Shown here piece after piece: positions 17,761-25,953 of a stretch of DNA of 64,000 nucleotides (the stretch's first letter is position 1; each line of letters starts with the position of its first letter). Position numbers and translations under genes: made by a program. The notes under the pieces are model-generated. The model was not told the origin of the DNA and did no database searches. It saw nothing but the letters and a program-made list of their open reading frames with translations. Where the stretch lies: positions 17,079 to 81,078 of the forward strand of contig NZ_LR588419.1 of assembly GCF_901447155.2 (NCBI RefSeq). The letters run 5' to 3'. The DNA is from Peptoniphilus catoniae (GTDB lineage: Bacteria; Bacillota; Clostridia; Tissierellales; Peptoniphilaceae).

Positions 17761-18406
17761 TTTTATTAACCATCCTTTCAAGTTGACCGGCTAAAAGGGA
17801 TATACCCGTAACTAAAATATAGTAAAAGACAGCCGATATTAAAAGAGGCTCAAAGGCCTTATAGGTTGCATTCATTACCATTTGTCCGGTTCTTAAAATA
17901 TCCACCAAACCTATAGTTGACACAAGAGAAGTATTTTTTAACAAATTAATACTTTCATTTACAAGACTTGGCAAAATACTTTTCATAGCTTGGGGAAAAA
18001 TAATATCCTTCATCATTTTATAGTAAGGTATAGCCAAAGACTCGGCAGCCTCCCATTGACCTTCATCTACCGCCATTATTCCTCCTCTTAAGTTTTCGGA
18101 CAAAAAGGCGGCACTGTTTAAGGCAAAGGTCAAAACTCCGGCCTGCATAGAAGTAATTTTATAGTTGAAAAGTTGAGGTATGCCGAAGTAGGCTATCATT
18201 ATTTGAACCAGCAAAGGAACCCCTCTGAATATTGAAGTATATACTTTGGCAAAGCCGTTAAAAAATTTATTATTTGAAATTTTACACAAGGTTAAAGGAA
18301 TGGCTATTATAAATCCCAAGAGTAAAGATAGCAAGGTTGCAAGTAAGGTTACTCCTATAGATCTGTAATATAAGGGTAGATATTGCGTCATTGATGAAAA
18401 ATCCAT
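17735..18406 (-). CDS. polar amino-acid ABC transporter permease
   Basis: A 223-residue permease of the HisM/GlnP family. The N-terminus SSMTQYLPLYYRSIGVTLLATLL, the SIFRGVPLLVQI block near 90 and the EAA loop QWEAAESLAIPYYKMM near 137 are diagnostic, with about five membrane spans. A single permease gene is present, so it probably works as a homodimer. It lies 51 bp after the binding-protein gene and overlaps the ATPase gene. It shares the upstream T-box control. Confidence 0.92.
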   Translation of the reverse strand: MDFSSMTQYLPLYYRSIGVTLLATLLSLLLGFIIAIPLTLCKISNNKFFNGFAKVYTSIFRGVPLLVQIMIAYFGIPQLFNYKITSMQAGVLTFALNSAAFLSENLRGGIMAVDEGQWEAAESLAIPYYKMMKDIIFPQAMKSILPSLVNESINLLKNTSLVSTIGLVDILRTGQMVMNATYKAFEPLLISAVFYYILVTGISLLAGQLERMVNKSDRNKQTV

Positions 18407-18457
18407 TTAGCTTCTCCTTTCTTTAAGAAAAACTTACGAGAATATATTAGTTAAACC

Positions 18458-19324
18458 CTAGTCACCTATATAAGCTTCTCCCAACCACTTAATAATTATT
18501 TCCTCCATTGTTCCGTTGTCAATAAGAGTCTTGATTTCTTTATTAAACTCTCCTACAAGCTCTGATCCCTTAGGAAAGGCTATGGCAAATTCAGGAGCTA
18601 CACCTTCGTTAAGATCACTGTCTATAGGGAGCATAAATCCATCAAGCTCCGGATACTCTTCCAAAAATCCTCCAACTAAGGAACCGTCAGTTACCATTGC
18701 GTCAGTTCTTCCTGAAAGAAGCTCCTGAAGTACGGCAGGTTGACCATCAAAGGTTGTAACCTTTGCTCCTTCAATTTTTCTTGCAAGGTCCTCATAGGAG
18801 GTTCCTACTGAGCAGGAAATAGTCTTTCCCTTTAAATCATCAACAGATTTAAGACCTGAGTCCTTTTGTACTAAAAATCCTTCTCTTGAATACATATATC
18901 CGTCTGAAAAGTCCACGTTTTTAGCACGTTCATCTGTTGCAGTCATACCTGATACAACCATGTCTGCTCTGTTTGCTTGTAGGGAGCCTATAAGACCGTT
19001 AAAACTCATATTTAAAACTTCATAGGTAAAGCCCATATCTTCAGCCATTTTATCTATAAGGTCTATATCAAGTCCCTCATAATACTCTTTTCCATTTTCG
19101 TCAATTGCTACAGTTTCAAAATTCTTAAAGGAAGCGCTCATGGCAATTATAAAGTGTTTGCCTGAAAAGACCTTGTCCCCATTGTCACTTGCTTCTGAGC
19201 TTGTACTTGTATTTGCGTTTGTCTTATTATCTGCTTTATTTGTTTCTCCTTCGTTTTTTCCTCCACAGGCTGTTATGCCTACCATTAGTAATAAAATCGT
19301 TAATATACTTATAATCTTTTTCAT
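18458..19324 (-). CDS. polar amino-acid-binding lipoprotein (SBP family 3)
   Basis: A 288-residue periplasmic-binding-fold protein attached to the membrane by a lipid. The signal KKIISILTILLLMVGITAC ends in a lipobox with the cysteine at residue 20. Family 3 marks include YEGLDIDLIDKMAEDMG, SGMTATDERAKNVDFSDGY and GKTISCSVGTSYEDLA. The ATG at 19324 has GGGAGGAC at 5 bp; the frame is open further upstream through the T-box leader but that part is untranslated RNA. Ligand choice among glutamate, glutamine, histidine or arginine is not readable here. The T-box hints at glutamate. Confidence 0.9.
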   Translation of the reverse strand: MKKIISILTILLLMVGITACGGKNEGETNKADNKTNANTSTSSEASDNGDKVFSGKHFIIAMSASFKNFETVAIDENGKEYYEGLDIDLIDKMAEDMGFTYEVLNMSFNGLIGSLQANRADMVVSGMTATDERAKNVDFSDGYMYSREGFLVQKDSGLKSVDDLKGKTISCSVGTSYEDLARKIEGAKVTTFDGQPAVLQELLSGRTDAMVTDGSLVGGFLEEYPELDGFMLPIDSDLNEGVAPEFAIAFPKGSELVGEFNKEIKTLIDNGTMEEIIIKWLGEAYIGD

Positions 19325-19340
19325 AATGTCCTCCCTAATA

Positions 19341-19577
19341 AAAAAAATCGCCTCTAAACAGAGGCGAAAATATCCACGGTACCACTCCAATTAATCACTA
19401 GGTGATTATCTCAAAACAAGTTAACGCATGTTAAACGTGAATCGATACTCAAGGCTTCTTTTTGTCGATTCATTCTCCAAGGCTCTCTTTCATTTTCCAG
19501 GCACCTGTTGACTTTCACCTTCCACAACTCTCTATAAAGGGTCCTAAGAAAAATACTTTTCCTCTTCAAAGAATATT
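19341..19577 (-). promoter_or_regulatory. T-box riboswitch leader controlling the amino-acid transporter
   Basis: On the minus strand this leader contains the T-box core TGGAGTGGTACCGTGGA (19389-19373) and directly after it a terminator, CGCCTCT/AGAGGCG (19366-19349) followed by seven T. The Stem I apical part AGAGAGTTGTGGAAGGTGAA and the AGTA turn of the specifier loop are also present. By alignment with the usual GAAA-codon-A arrangement, the specifier reads GAG at 19487-19485, a glutamate codon, with TGGT pairing to an ACCA tRNA end. Uncharged tRNA would therefore allow read-through. The T-box identity is firm; the specifier is tentative. Confidence 0.9.
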
Positions 19578-19583
19578 TCGATA

Positions 19584-19612
19584 ATAATATAATATACCTG
19601 CTTATTTGTCAA
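19584..19612 (-). promoter_or_regulatory. promoter of the T-box leader
   Basis: TTGACA (19612-19607) and TATTAT (19589-19584) with a 17-bp spacer. The -35 sits at the very end of the racemase gene, so the transporter unit is transcribed independently of it. Confidence 0.8.
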
Positions 19613-19620
19613 CTAATATA

Positions 19621-20298
19621 TTAATATTTTTTCCCGGGATAGGGATAAGATATTTTGCTGTGACTGAGCTTCTCTTTTACAAGCATCTCCAGGGTAAGGA
19701 CCATGGTAAAACCCGGATCCACTACAGGAAGTCCGCACTCTCTTGAAAGGTCTTTGCCCATACCTGTCCAAGATAGACATCCTAATATAACTACCTGGGC
19801 TCCTTTGGCCTTTAAATCCATAATTTTATCCTTAAGTTCAATTTTTATATCCTTCTTGCCTTCAACTGCCGCAATTGAATGAAGCCTATTTGAAAATCCC
19901 AAGGATCTTATAAAACTTCCCTTTGATGGAATACGCAAGGGGTCAGTTGTTATTAATGAGAAATTGTATCCCAACTGACAAGCTAAGCTAAGAGAGCTTT
20001 GTGCTCCTCCTACTACAGGTATTGTCAATGCTTCCCTTAAAGCTATTATACCCGGATCGCTGAAGCAATATAGACCCAGTCCGTCATAACCTTCTTCCTC
20101 AGCTTTTTTCCCTAATTGTAAAATTTCTCCTGTTGCTATTGCAACATCATAGTCCGAATCTATGTAAACCTTTGTCTTTGTGGGGCAGGTCATGGAAATT
20201 TTCGTATCATTTCTTGTAACCTGTCCAAGTAAGTCTTCTCTTTCTTTTAGTTCCTTATTGCTTAAACCATAGTCCGGGTTAATTATTTTTAATTTCAT
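19621..20298 (-). CDS. Asp/Glu/hydantoin racemase family protein
   Basis: A 225-residue cofactor-independent racemase. The two catalytic cysteines are in GLYCFSDPG (C78 region) and VVILGCLSW (about C177), the usual two-base pair. Family members racemise aspartate, glutamate or 5-substituted hydantoins; the CFSDPG motif is closest to the hydantoin racemase/AroM-like branch. It has no signal peptide. It is followed by the T-box transporter unit and divergent from the NQR operon. If the transporter imports a polar amino acid, a glutamate or hydantoin role fits, but specificity cannot be read from sequence. Confidence 0.82.
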   Translation of the reverse strand: MKLKIINPDYGLSNKELKEREDLLGQVTRNDTKISMTCPTKTKVYIDSDYDVAIATGEILQLGKKAEEEGYDGLGLYCFSDPGIIALREALTIPVVGGAQSSLSLACQLGYNFSLITTDPLRIPSKGSFIRSLGFSNRLHSIAAVEGKKDIKIELKDKIMDLKAKGAQVVILGCLSWTGMGKDLSRECGLPVVDPGFTMVLTLEMLVKEKLSHSKISYPYPGKKY

Positions 20299-20389
20299 TT
20301 AATCATAAGTCCTTATTTTTATATCATCTTAGCTACTAAGTTACTTATTATACTAAACTATTATCTACAATTTTAATACTATAATTATT

Positions 20390-20405
20390 TTGTATAATCA
20401 TACAA
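20390..20405. promoter_or_regulatory. inverted repeat in the racemase-NQR divergent region
   Basis: TTGTAT and ATACAA flank a 4-bp centre. It lies between the two divergent starts, about 90 bp from the racemase ATG and 140 bp from the NQR ATG. A dimeric regulator site is possible, but no known consensus is matched. Confidence 0.3.
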
Positions 20406-20478
20406 TAAGCTTATTGTTTATAGTAGAATGTAGTTTAAGGATAATATTTATTAATCCTTTCCGAAATATTATTTACAG

Positions 20479-20502
20479 TTAACCGGCAATAGAGTCGGTT
20501 AA
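20479..20502. promoter_or_regulatory. inverted repeat in the NQR leader
   Basis: TTAACCG and CGGTTAA are perfect inverted repeats with a 10-bp spacer, ending 40 bp before the first NQR ATG. It could be an operator or a hairpin in the mRNA leader. It does not match the Rex consensus TTGTGAA-N8-TTCACAA. Confidence 0.35.
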
Positions 20503-20542
20503 TTAAGTAAAAATAATTACTATATTGTTAGGCGGTGAAAAA

Positions 20543-21520
20543 ATGTTTTCGGCTTATAAAAAATATTTTTTAAAACAGAAGATGATGAGATCTGTTATGC
20601 TTGCCCTTTTACCTATAATTATATTTTCAGTATATAATTTCGGTTGGAAAGCCTTGGCCCTTTTGGTATTTAATATTTTTGTTGCCCTTATAGTTGAATT
20701 TATATGTGAAAAGAACCTATACAAAAAAAATAAAATATCTGAAGCTGCTATAATAACGGCATCTCTGTACACAATGACCCTTCCTGTAAGTATACCCTTC
20801 TGGATGTCGGGTCTTGGAATTGCCTTTGGACTTTTTTTCGGTAAGGAGGTCTTTGGGGGCTTCGGCAAAAATGTATTTAACCCCGCTCTTGTAGGTAGAG
20901 TTTTCATTTATGTCAACTTCCCGGTTCCTCTTACTATTCACTGGAATGAAGCTGCAAAGGGACTAAGCTCTTTTACCCGCTGGGTAAATCCTGCTATAGA
21001 TGCAGTCTCTACTGCAACACCTATGCTGGCATTTAAAAATGCAGGAGAAACCGGCAACCTGTTTAATCTTTTTTTAGGTAATATTCCCGGAGCAATAGGA
21101 GAAACCTCCAAGCTTCTTATTATTTTAGCTGCTATTTATCTGATTTGGAAAAAAGTCGCTTCAAAGGAAATTATCCTATCAACAGTTATAGGTTTTCTAG
21201 TAACGAGTTTATTCTTTAATCTTATAGGTGCAAAGTCAGTTCCTAATCCTCTTTTCGGGTTAATGACTGGAGGTTTTCTATTTGGAGCTGTATTTATGGC
21301 AACAGATCCCATATCCGCACCTAAAACCAATGAAGCAAAAATTTTCTATGGTCTTATTATAGGAATGGTGGCAGTTATTATAAGAGGATTTGCTCTTTTC
21401 TCAGAGGGTATGATGTTTGCGGTGCTTATAGGAAATATCTTCGCTCCAATTATGGACTATGTAGTTCGCAGCAGAAAAAAATCAAAAAAATTAAAAAAAC
21501 AAGAGGAGGCTGCTAAATGA
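20543..21520 (+). CDS. nqrB: NqrB/RnfD-family subunit of sodium-translocating complex
   Basis: A 325-residue integral membrane protein with about nine spans, the channel-lining subunit of NQR/RNF complexes. The covalent FMN site is the threonine in AVSTATPM near 157, the S-T-A-T motif of this subunit. It is shorter than typical NqrB (about 400) and nearer RnfD in size. The frame opens at TTG 20525, but ATG 20543 is chosen because AGGCGGTG sits at correct spacing. It overlaps the next gene by 4 bp (ATGA). No NqrA gene precedes it: the upstream neighbour is a divergent racemase. Confidence 0.85.
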   Translation: MFSAYKKYFLKQKMMRSVMLALLPIIIFSVYNFGWKALALLVFNIFVALIVEFICEKNLYKKNKISEAAIITASLYTMTLPVSIPFWMSGLGIAFGLFFGKEVFGGFGKNVFNPALVGRVFIYVNFPVPLTIHWNEAAKGLSSFTRWVNPAIDAVSTATPMLAFKNAGETGNLFNLFLGNIPGAIGETSKLLIILAAIYLIWKKVASKEIILSTVIGFLVTSLFFNLIGAKSVPNPLFGLMTGGFLFGAVFMATDPISAPKTNEAKIFYGLIIGMVAVIIRGFALFSEGMMFAVLIGNIFAPIMDYVVRSRKKSKKLKKQEEAAK

Positions 21521-22122
21521 AAAAAAATTCAATTGCTTATTCCCTTGTCTTTATGCTTATACTATCCGGTCTTTTAATATTTGTTTTAGCCTTTCTTAAT
21601 AAGATTACCAAACCTATAGTGGATTTCAACTCTGAAATAGAGCTTAAAAGCAAGATACTTTATATATTTAATGTGCCTGTGGATTCCCAGGAGCCTGAAA
21701 AAATTAATCAAGCTTTTTCAGACAGGGTTGAAGAAAAAGATTATAAGGGAACAAAATATTATGTTTTAAAGGAAGCTGGAGAGGAAAAGGCTTATGCCGT
21801 TCCATTTACAGGTCCGGGACTTTGGGGAACTATTAGCGGTTATATAGGCGTTGATAAAGATTTTACCAAGGTCTTAGGTGTAGACTTTACAGAGCAAAGC
21901 GAAACTCCCGGTCTTGGAGGAAGAATATCTGAGCTTCCCTACAAGGAGCAGTATAGAGATATAGACATATCAGACTCCGAAGAAAATGAATTTATAATTA
22001 ACAAACCCGCCCCGGGAGGCAACATAGATGCCATTGCCGGTGCAACTCAAACCTCAAATTTTGTTACCGACATGATTAATAAGGATTTAAAAGCCTTTAT
22101 TGAAGAAGGAGGTGCCAAGTAG
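21517..22122 (+). CDS. nqrC: NqrC/RnfG-family flavoprotein subunit
   Basis: A 201-residue subunit with one N-terminal membrane helix and an extracytoplasmic FMN-binding domain. The flavinylation motif is AIAGATQTSNFV near 175, where the threonine after GA carries FMN through a phosphoester bond. The GPGLWGTISGYIGV block near 100 and EQSETPGLGG near 125 are family hallmarks. It is coupled to nqrB by a 4-bp overlap and to nqrD with no gap. A flavin transferase (ApbE) is needed for maturation and is not encoded in this window. Confidence 0.9.
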   Translation: MKKNSIAYSLVFMLILSGLLIFVLAFLNKITKPIVDFNSEIELKSKILYIFNVPVDSQEPEKINQAFSDRVEEKDYKGTKYYVLKEAGEEKAYAVPFTGPGLWGTISGYIGVDKDFTKVLGVDFTEQSETPGLGGRISELPYKEQYRDIDISDSEENEFIINKPAPGGNIDAIAGATQTSNFVTDMINKDLKAFIEEGGAK

Positions 22123-22743
22123 ATGAAAAATTTTAATAAAATTCTAAAGAAAGGTATTATTTCAGATAACCCGGTTCTTATTCAGGTAATTGGAATTTGC
22201 TCGGCTCTTGCTGTAACAAACCTTGCCATGAACTCATTGATAATGGGGCTGGCTCTTACCTTTACAACGGCACTGTCCTCATTTATAATTTCAAGTCTTA
22301 AGGACCTTACTCCCAAGCATATAAGAATGGTTGCCCAAGTTTTTATAATTTCATTTTTTGTAATTATAGTAGACCTGTTCCTAAAGGCCTATATGCATGA
22401 TATGAGTAAAACCTTAGGACCCTATGTAGGTCTTATAATTACCAACTGTATTATTATGGGTAGAGCTGAAGCCTATGCTATATCAAACAAACCTCTTGAC
22501 TCTTTGGTAGATGGTTTTGCTGCAGGTATAGGATATACTCTTGTTCTTTTATCTATAGCTATAATAAGAGAGCTTTTAGGATTTGGAACTATATTCGGTC
22601 TTAAGGTTATGCCTGAAGGTTTTGTTAAGTGGACTCTTATGGTAATGCCTCCGGGAGCTTTCTTTATACTTCCAATAATTATGTGGCTGGCCCACAATGC
22701 CCTTAATAAGAAATCAACAGGTAAAGAAGGGGGGAGAAAGTAA
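22123..22743 (+). CDS. nqrD: NqrD/RnfE-family membrane subunit
   Basis: A 206-residue protein with six membrane spans. The paired conserved region around TNCIIMGRAEAYA near 110 holds one of the cysteines that, with NqrE, bind the membrane-embedded iron centre. The SIAIIRELLGFGTIFG segment is also typical. Its ATG directly abuts the nqrC stop, with GAAGGAGG within the preceding codons. It overlaps nqrE by 1 bp (TAATG). NqrD and NqrE are inverted-topology paralogs in all known complexes. Confidence 0.92.
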   Translation: MKNFNKILKKGIISDNPVLIQVIGICSALAVTNLAMNSLIMGLALTFTTALSSFIISSLKDLTPKHIRMVAQVFIISFFVIIVDLFLKAYMHDMSKTLGPYVGLIITNCIIMGRAEAYAISNKPLDSLVDGFAAGIGYTLVLLSIAIIRELLGFGTIFGLKVMPEGFVKWTLMVMPPGAFFILPIIMWLAHNALNKKSTGKEGGRK

Positions 22744-23327
22744 TGTCAGTACATCCTCTAGTAATATTTTTTGCATCAATTTTTACAAGTAACATGATCT
22801 TTTCCAATTTCTTAGGAATGTGTTCCTTTATTGCCGTAAGTAAAGAAATCGAAACGGCAACAGGACTTGGTATAGCAGTTACTTTCGTTTTAACAATTAC
22901 TACAGTTTTAAATTACTTCGTATATAAACTGTTAATTCATTTCGGTCTTGAATATTTAAGGTTTATAGTTTTCATTATAGTAATTGCCGCCTTTGTTCAA
23001 ATACTTGAAATGGTAATAGAAAGATACTTTGAAAATCTTTATTACGCACTTGGAATCTTTTTGCCCCTTATAACTGTAAACTGTGCCATCTTAGGTGTTT
23101 CACTTTTTATGGTTATTAGAGATTACAACTTTATGCAGTCCCTTTTCTTCGGTTTCGGATCAGGACTGGGTTGGGCACTTGCCATTATTTCCATGGCGGG
23201 TATAAGATCAAGAATTAACGAGAACAACTTACCTGAAGGTCTTAGAGGTGCACCTATTACTCTTATTATAACCGGAATTATGGCACTTGCCTTTATGGGC
23301 TTTTCAGGAATAGTTTCCATTTCCTAG
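22743..23327 (+). CDS. nqrE: NqrE/RnfA-family membrane subunit
   Basis: A 194-residue six-span subunit. The N-terminal FTSNMIFSNFLGMCSFIA carries the first conserved cysteine region and VNCAILGVSLFM the second, the sites of the intramembrane [2Fe-2S] centre shared with NqrD. It begins at the last base of the nqrD stop and ends 8 bp before nqrF. Gene order D-E before an F subunit follows the NQR, not the RNF, arrangement. Confidence 0.92.
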   Translation: MSVHPLVIFFASIFTSNMIFSNFLGMCSFIAVSKEIETATGLGIAVTFVLTITTVLNYFVYKLLIHFGLEYLRFIVFIIVIAAFVQILEMVIERYFENLYYALGIFLPLITVNCAILGVSLFMVIRDYNFMQSLFFGFGSGLGWALAIISMAGIRSRINENNLPEGLRGAPITLIITGIMALAFMGFSGIVSIS

Positions 23328-23335
23328 GTGATAAT

Positions 23336-24451
23336 ATGAATGAACTATTAACTACAACCTTAGTTATAACTGCCATTTCCGTAGTCCTCGCTTTAATACT
23401 TACCTTAGCAAATAAGTATCTGGCAGATTACGGCAAGGTTAAAATAACTATAAACAAAGAAAAAGAATATGAAGTTGACGGCGGAAGCAGTCTTTTAAGT
23501 TCTCTGGTTGGTCAAGGGATTTTTATACCCTCAGCCTGTGGAGGTAAAGGATCATGCGGCTATTGTAAAGTAAAAGTTCTTAATGGAGCTGGACCTGTCC
23601 TTGCTACGGAAAAGCCCTGGCTAAGCAAGGAGGAATTAAATGACAAGGTTCGTTTGTCCTGTCAGGTTAAGGTTAGAAACGACATTGAAATACAAATCCC
23701 TGAAGAGCTTTTTAATGTTAGAGAGTATGAAACAACTCTTGTAAAGAGAGATTTAGTTACTGATAAAATTGCCCATGTAAGATTTGAGCTGCCTGAAGGT
23801 GAAACAATTAATTTTAAACCCGGACAATTTATGCAAATAAAGGCTCCAGAATATGCCGGCACAGATGAATTTGAAGGCAATGATGAGGAAGTCTTTAGAG
23901 CCTACTCCATAGCTTCATCAATTAAAGATACCAAGCATGTGGAATTTTTAATAGGCTATGAAAAGGGTGCCTGCTCCACCTACATTCACAAGGTATTAAA
24001 GGAAGGGGACAAGGTTATGATTAACGGTCCCTATGGAGATTTCTACTACCATGACGATGATGCAGATACAATTCTTTTAGTTGCGGCAGGTACAGGCTTT
24101 GCGCCTATAAGATCCATCCTCTATCACATGAGAGATCAGGATATTAAAAAGAAAACAAGATTTTTCTTCGGAGCAAGAACTCCGGCAGACCTACCCCTTG
24201 TTGATGAGATGGAACAATTTGAAAAGGATTTAGCAGACTTTAAATTTATACCTACCTTGTCAAGGACCAAGCCTGAACATCACTGGGAGGGAGATACAGG
24301 ACACGTTGACGACTCCATAGACAAGTATGTTGACGGTGAAGGTAAATATTCCTGCTACCTTTGCGGTAACCCAAAAATGATAGCATCAATTGTTGAAGCA
24401 CTTCACAAGAAAAATATACCTGATGACAGAATCTTCTTTGACGAATTTTAA
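23336..24451 (+). CDS. nqrF: NqrF-type NADH oxidising subunit (2Fe-2S, FAD)
   Basis: A 371-residue electron input subunit. One N-terminal membrane helix is followed by a plant-type ferredoxin domain with CGGKGSCGYC (about 69-78) and a fourth cysteine in LSCQVKVR near 112. The FAD domain has RAYSIASS near 195, and the NAD domain has VAAGTGFAPIRS near 250 and YLCGNPKMI near 343. It ends the operon before a terminator. Its presence makes this an NQR-type rather than a ferredoxin-using RNF complex, because RnfB and RnfC are absent. Since NqrA is also missing, NADH would be oxidised but the electron acceptor is unclear. Confidence 0.92.
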   Translation: MNELLTTTLVITAISVVLALILTLANKYLADYGKVKITINKEKEYEVDGGSSLLSSLVGQGIFIPSACGGKGSCGYCKVKVLNGAGPVLATEKPWLSKEELNDKVRLSCQVKVRNDIEIQIPEELFNVREYETTLVKRDLVTDKIAHVRFELPEGETINFKPGQFMQIKAPEYAGTDEFEGNDEEVFRAYSIASSIKDTKHVEFLIGYEKGACSTYIHKVLKEGDKVMINGPYGDFYYHDDDADTILLVAAGTGFAPIRSILYHMRDQDIKKKTRFFFGARTPADLPLVDEMEQFEKDLADFKFIPTLSRTKPEHHWEGDTGHVDDSIDKYVDGEGKYSCYLCGNPKMIASIVEALHKKNIPDDRIFFDEF

Positions 24452-24465
24452 AAATCAGACAAGAT

Positions 24466-24498
24466 AAAACCTCGACTTTTTATAAGCCGAGGTTTTTT
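24466..24498. terminator. bidirectional terminator between nqrF and znuB
   Basis: AAAACCTCG pairs with CGAGGTTTT, with six T after it on the plus strand and A-run before it for the minus strand. Confidence 0.85.
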
Positions 24499-24508
24499 AT
24501 TAGAAAAT

Positions 24509-25303
24509 TTAATTTTTCTTTTTAAGTATTAAAATCGCCATTAGGGTAACAAGTCCTATCATCACTATGGTGCCTCCGGGCTTTAAGCCTAAGTAAAAGG
24601 ATGCGACAAGTCCCGCCACAGTAAAGACAAGTCCAAAAAGTGAACTTAATACTAAGGTTTTAAAATAGCCAAGCTCAAAGGCCATGGCACAGCTTACCGG
24701 TACAACTAAAAGGGAGGATACAATTAATACCCCTACAGTTTTTGCCGATATAGATATAGTTACAGCAATAAGGATCATAAATATTAAATTTACCCTATCA
24801 ACATTTATCCCGGAAAGCCTTGCAGATGTTTCGTCAAAGCTTATGTGACACAGGTCCTTATAATAAATAATAAAAAGTATAAAAATCAAAAGGGCTGCTA
24901 TAGAGATTAAATAAAACTCCGAGTCTGGTGCTGCTATAATTGAACCGAATAAAAAAGATTCAAAATTTGCAGCCTTTGTTACAAATCCCGAAAGCATAGA
25001 TGCGAAACCTATACCGAAGCTCATAACTATAGCAACTGAAATCTCTCCATAAGAAGGGAACTTCTTTCTTATAAATTCAAGGAGAATGGCTGCTACAATA
25101 CACATAACTATAGCGCCAAGAGTTTCTGAAAAACCGAAGAGCAAACCTAAAAGCACCCCTGATAAGCTTACATGGGACAAGGCATCTCCAATTACGGATA
25201 TTTTTTTATTTACCACTACAAGACCCATCATGGGTATTAAAATCCCAAGTAAAAATCCTATTATTAATGCTCTATTCATATAGCTGTAAGAAAATATACT
25301 CAT
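24509..25303 (-). CDS. znuB: zinc/manganese ABC transporter permease
   Basis: A 264-residue permease of the ABC-3 family, importing divalent metals. About eight hydrophobic segments are visible, with the conserved GDALSHVSLSGV block near 36, then GVLIVSSLLVVP near 192. It overlaps znuC by 4 bp. Members transport zinc, manganese or iron; the histidine-rich binding protein upstream favours zinc. Confidence 0.9.
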   Translation of the reverse strand: MSIFSYSYMNRALIIGFLLGILIPMMGLVVVNKKISVIGDALSHVSLSGVLLGLLFGFSETLGAIVMCIVAAILLEFIRKKFPSYGEISVAIVMSFGIGFASMLSGFVTKAANFESFLFGSIIAAPDSEFYLISIAALLIFILFIIYYKDLCHISFDETSARLSGINVDRVNLIFMILIAVTISISAKTVGVLIVSSLLVVPVSCAMAFELGYFKTLVLSSLFGLVFTVAGLVASFYLGLKPGGTIVMIGLVTLMAILILKKKN

Positions 25304-25953
25304 GGTCTTTCCCTCAAATTCAACTTTTTATCTTCTAAAAGATAAATTGATTCTGCGTAATTTTTAATGTCATCATCATGACTTATTATAAGTATGCTGA
25401 TTTTATGATACTTGTTTAAATGTTCCAAAAGATGGTAAAGGTCACGCCTTCCTTCTCTATCTATTCCGTTTGAAGGTTCATCCATAACTATAAGCTTAGG
25501 ATGAGAAGCGAGGGCTTTTGCTATTAAGACCCTTTGTCTTTGCCCTCCTGAGAGTTTATAATAAATAGTATTTTTATAAGCCTCCATTCCCACTTGTGAT
25601 AAAGCATTTAGAATTCTTTCGTCTTTTTCTTCTCTTCCCTTAAAAAGTCCCCTTGTCTTTATACTAAAACCCACAAGCTCTCCACAGGTTATGGGAAAAT
25701 TATAGGAGGACCCAAGTCCTAATTGCGGAACATAAGACAAGTCCATATATCCCCTATTAAGGTTTAACTTCACCTGACCTGACTCAGGTTTAAGCTCTCC
25801 TAAAATCAATTTAACAAGAGTTGATTTTCCGGCCCCGTTGTCTCCGAAAATAACTGCAAACTCTCCTTCTTCTATATTTAAATTTATTGAATCTAAAATC
25901 TTATCTCTCCCATAGCTAAAGGAAAGATTTTTTACTTCAAGAATGTTTTTCAC
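25300..25953 (-). CDS. znuC: zinc/manganese ABC transporter ATP-binding protein
   Basis: A 217-residue ATPase. Walker A is GDNGAGKSTLVK, the signature LSGGQRQRVLIAKAL, Walker B LIVMDEPSNGID and the switch ISHDD. It overlaps the genes on both sides by 4 bp, so the three genes are translationally coupled. The order A-C-B matches metal importers of this family. Confidence 0.91.
   Translation of the reverse strand: MKNILEVKNLSFSYGRDKILDSINLNIEEGEFAVIFGDNGAGKSTLVKLILGELKPESGQVKLNLNRGYMDLSYVPQLGLGSSYNFPITCGELVGFSIKTRGLFKGREEKDERILNALSQVGMEAYKNTIYYKLSGGQRQRVLIAKALASHPKLIVMDEPSNGIDREGRRDLYHLLEHLNKYHKISILIISHDDDIKNYAESIYLLEDKKLNLRERP

Noticed and set aside
20543-24451. Calling the complex RNF
   Set aside because: RnfB and RnfC are absent and the last gene is a typical NqrF with ferredoxin, FAD and NAD domains.
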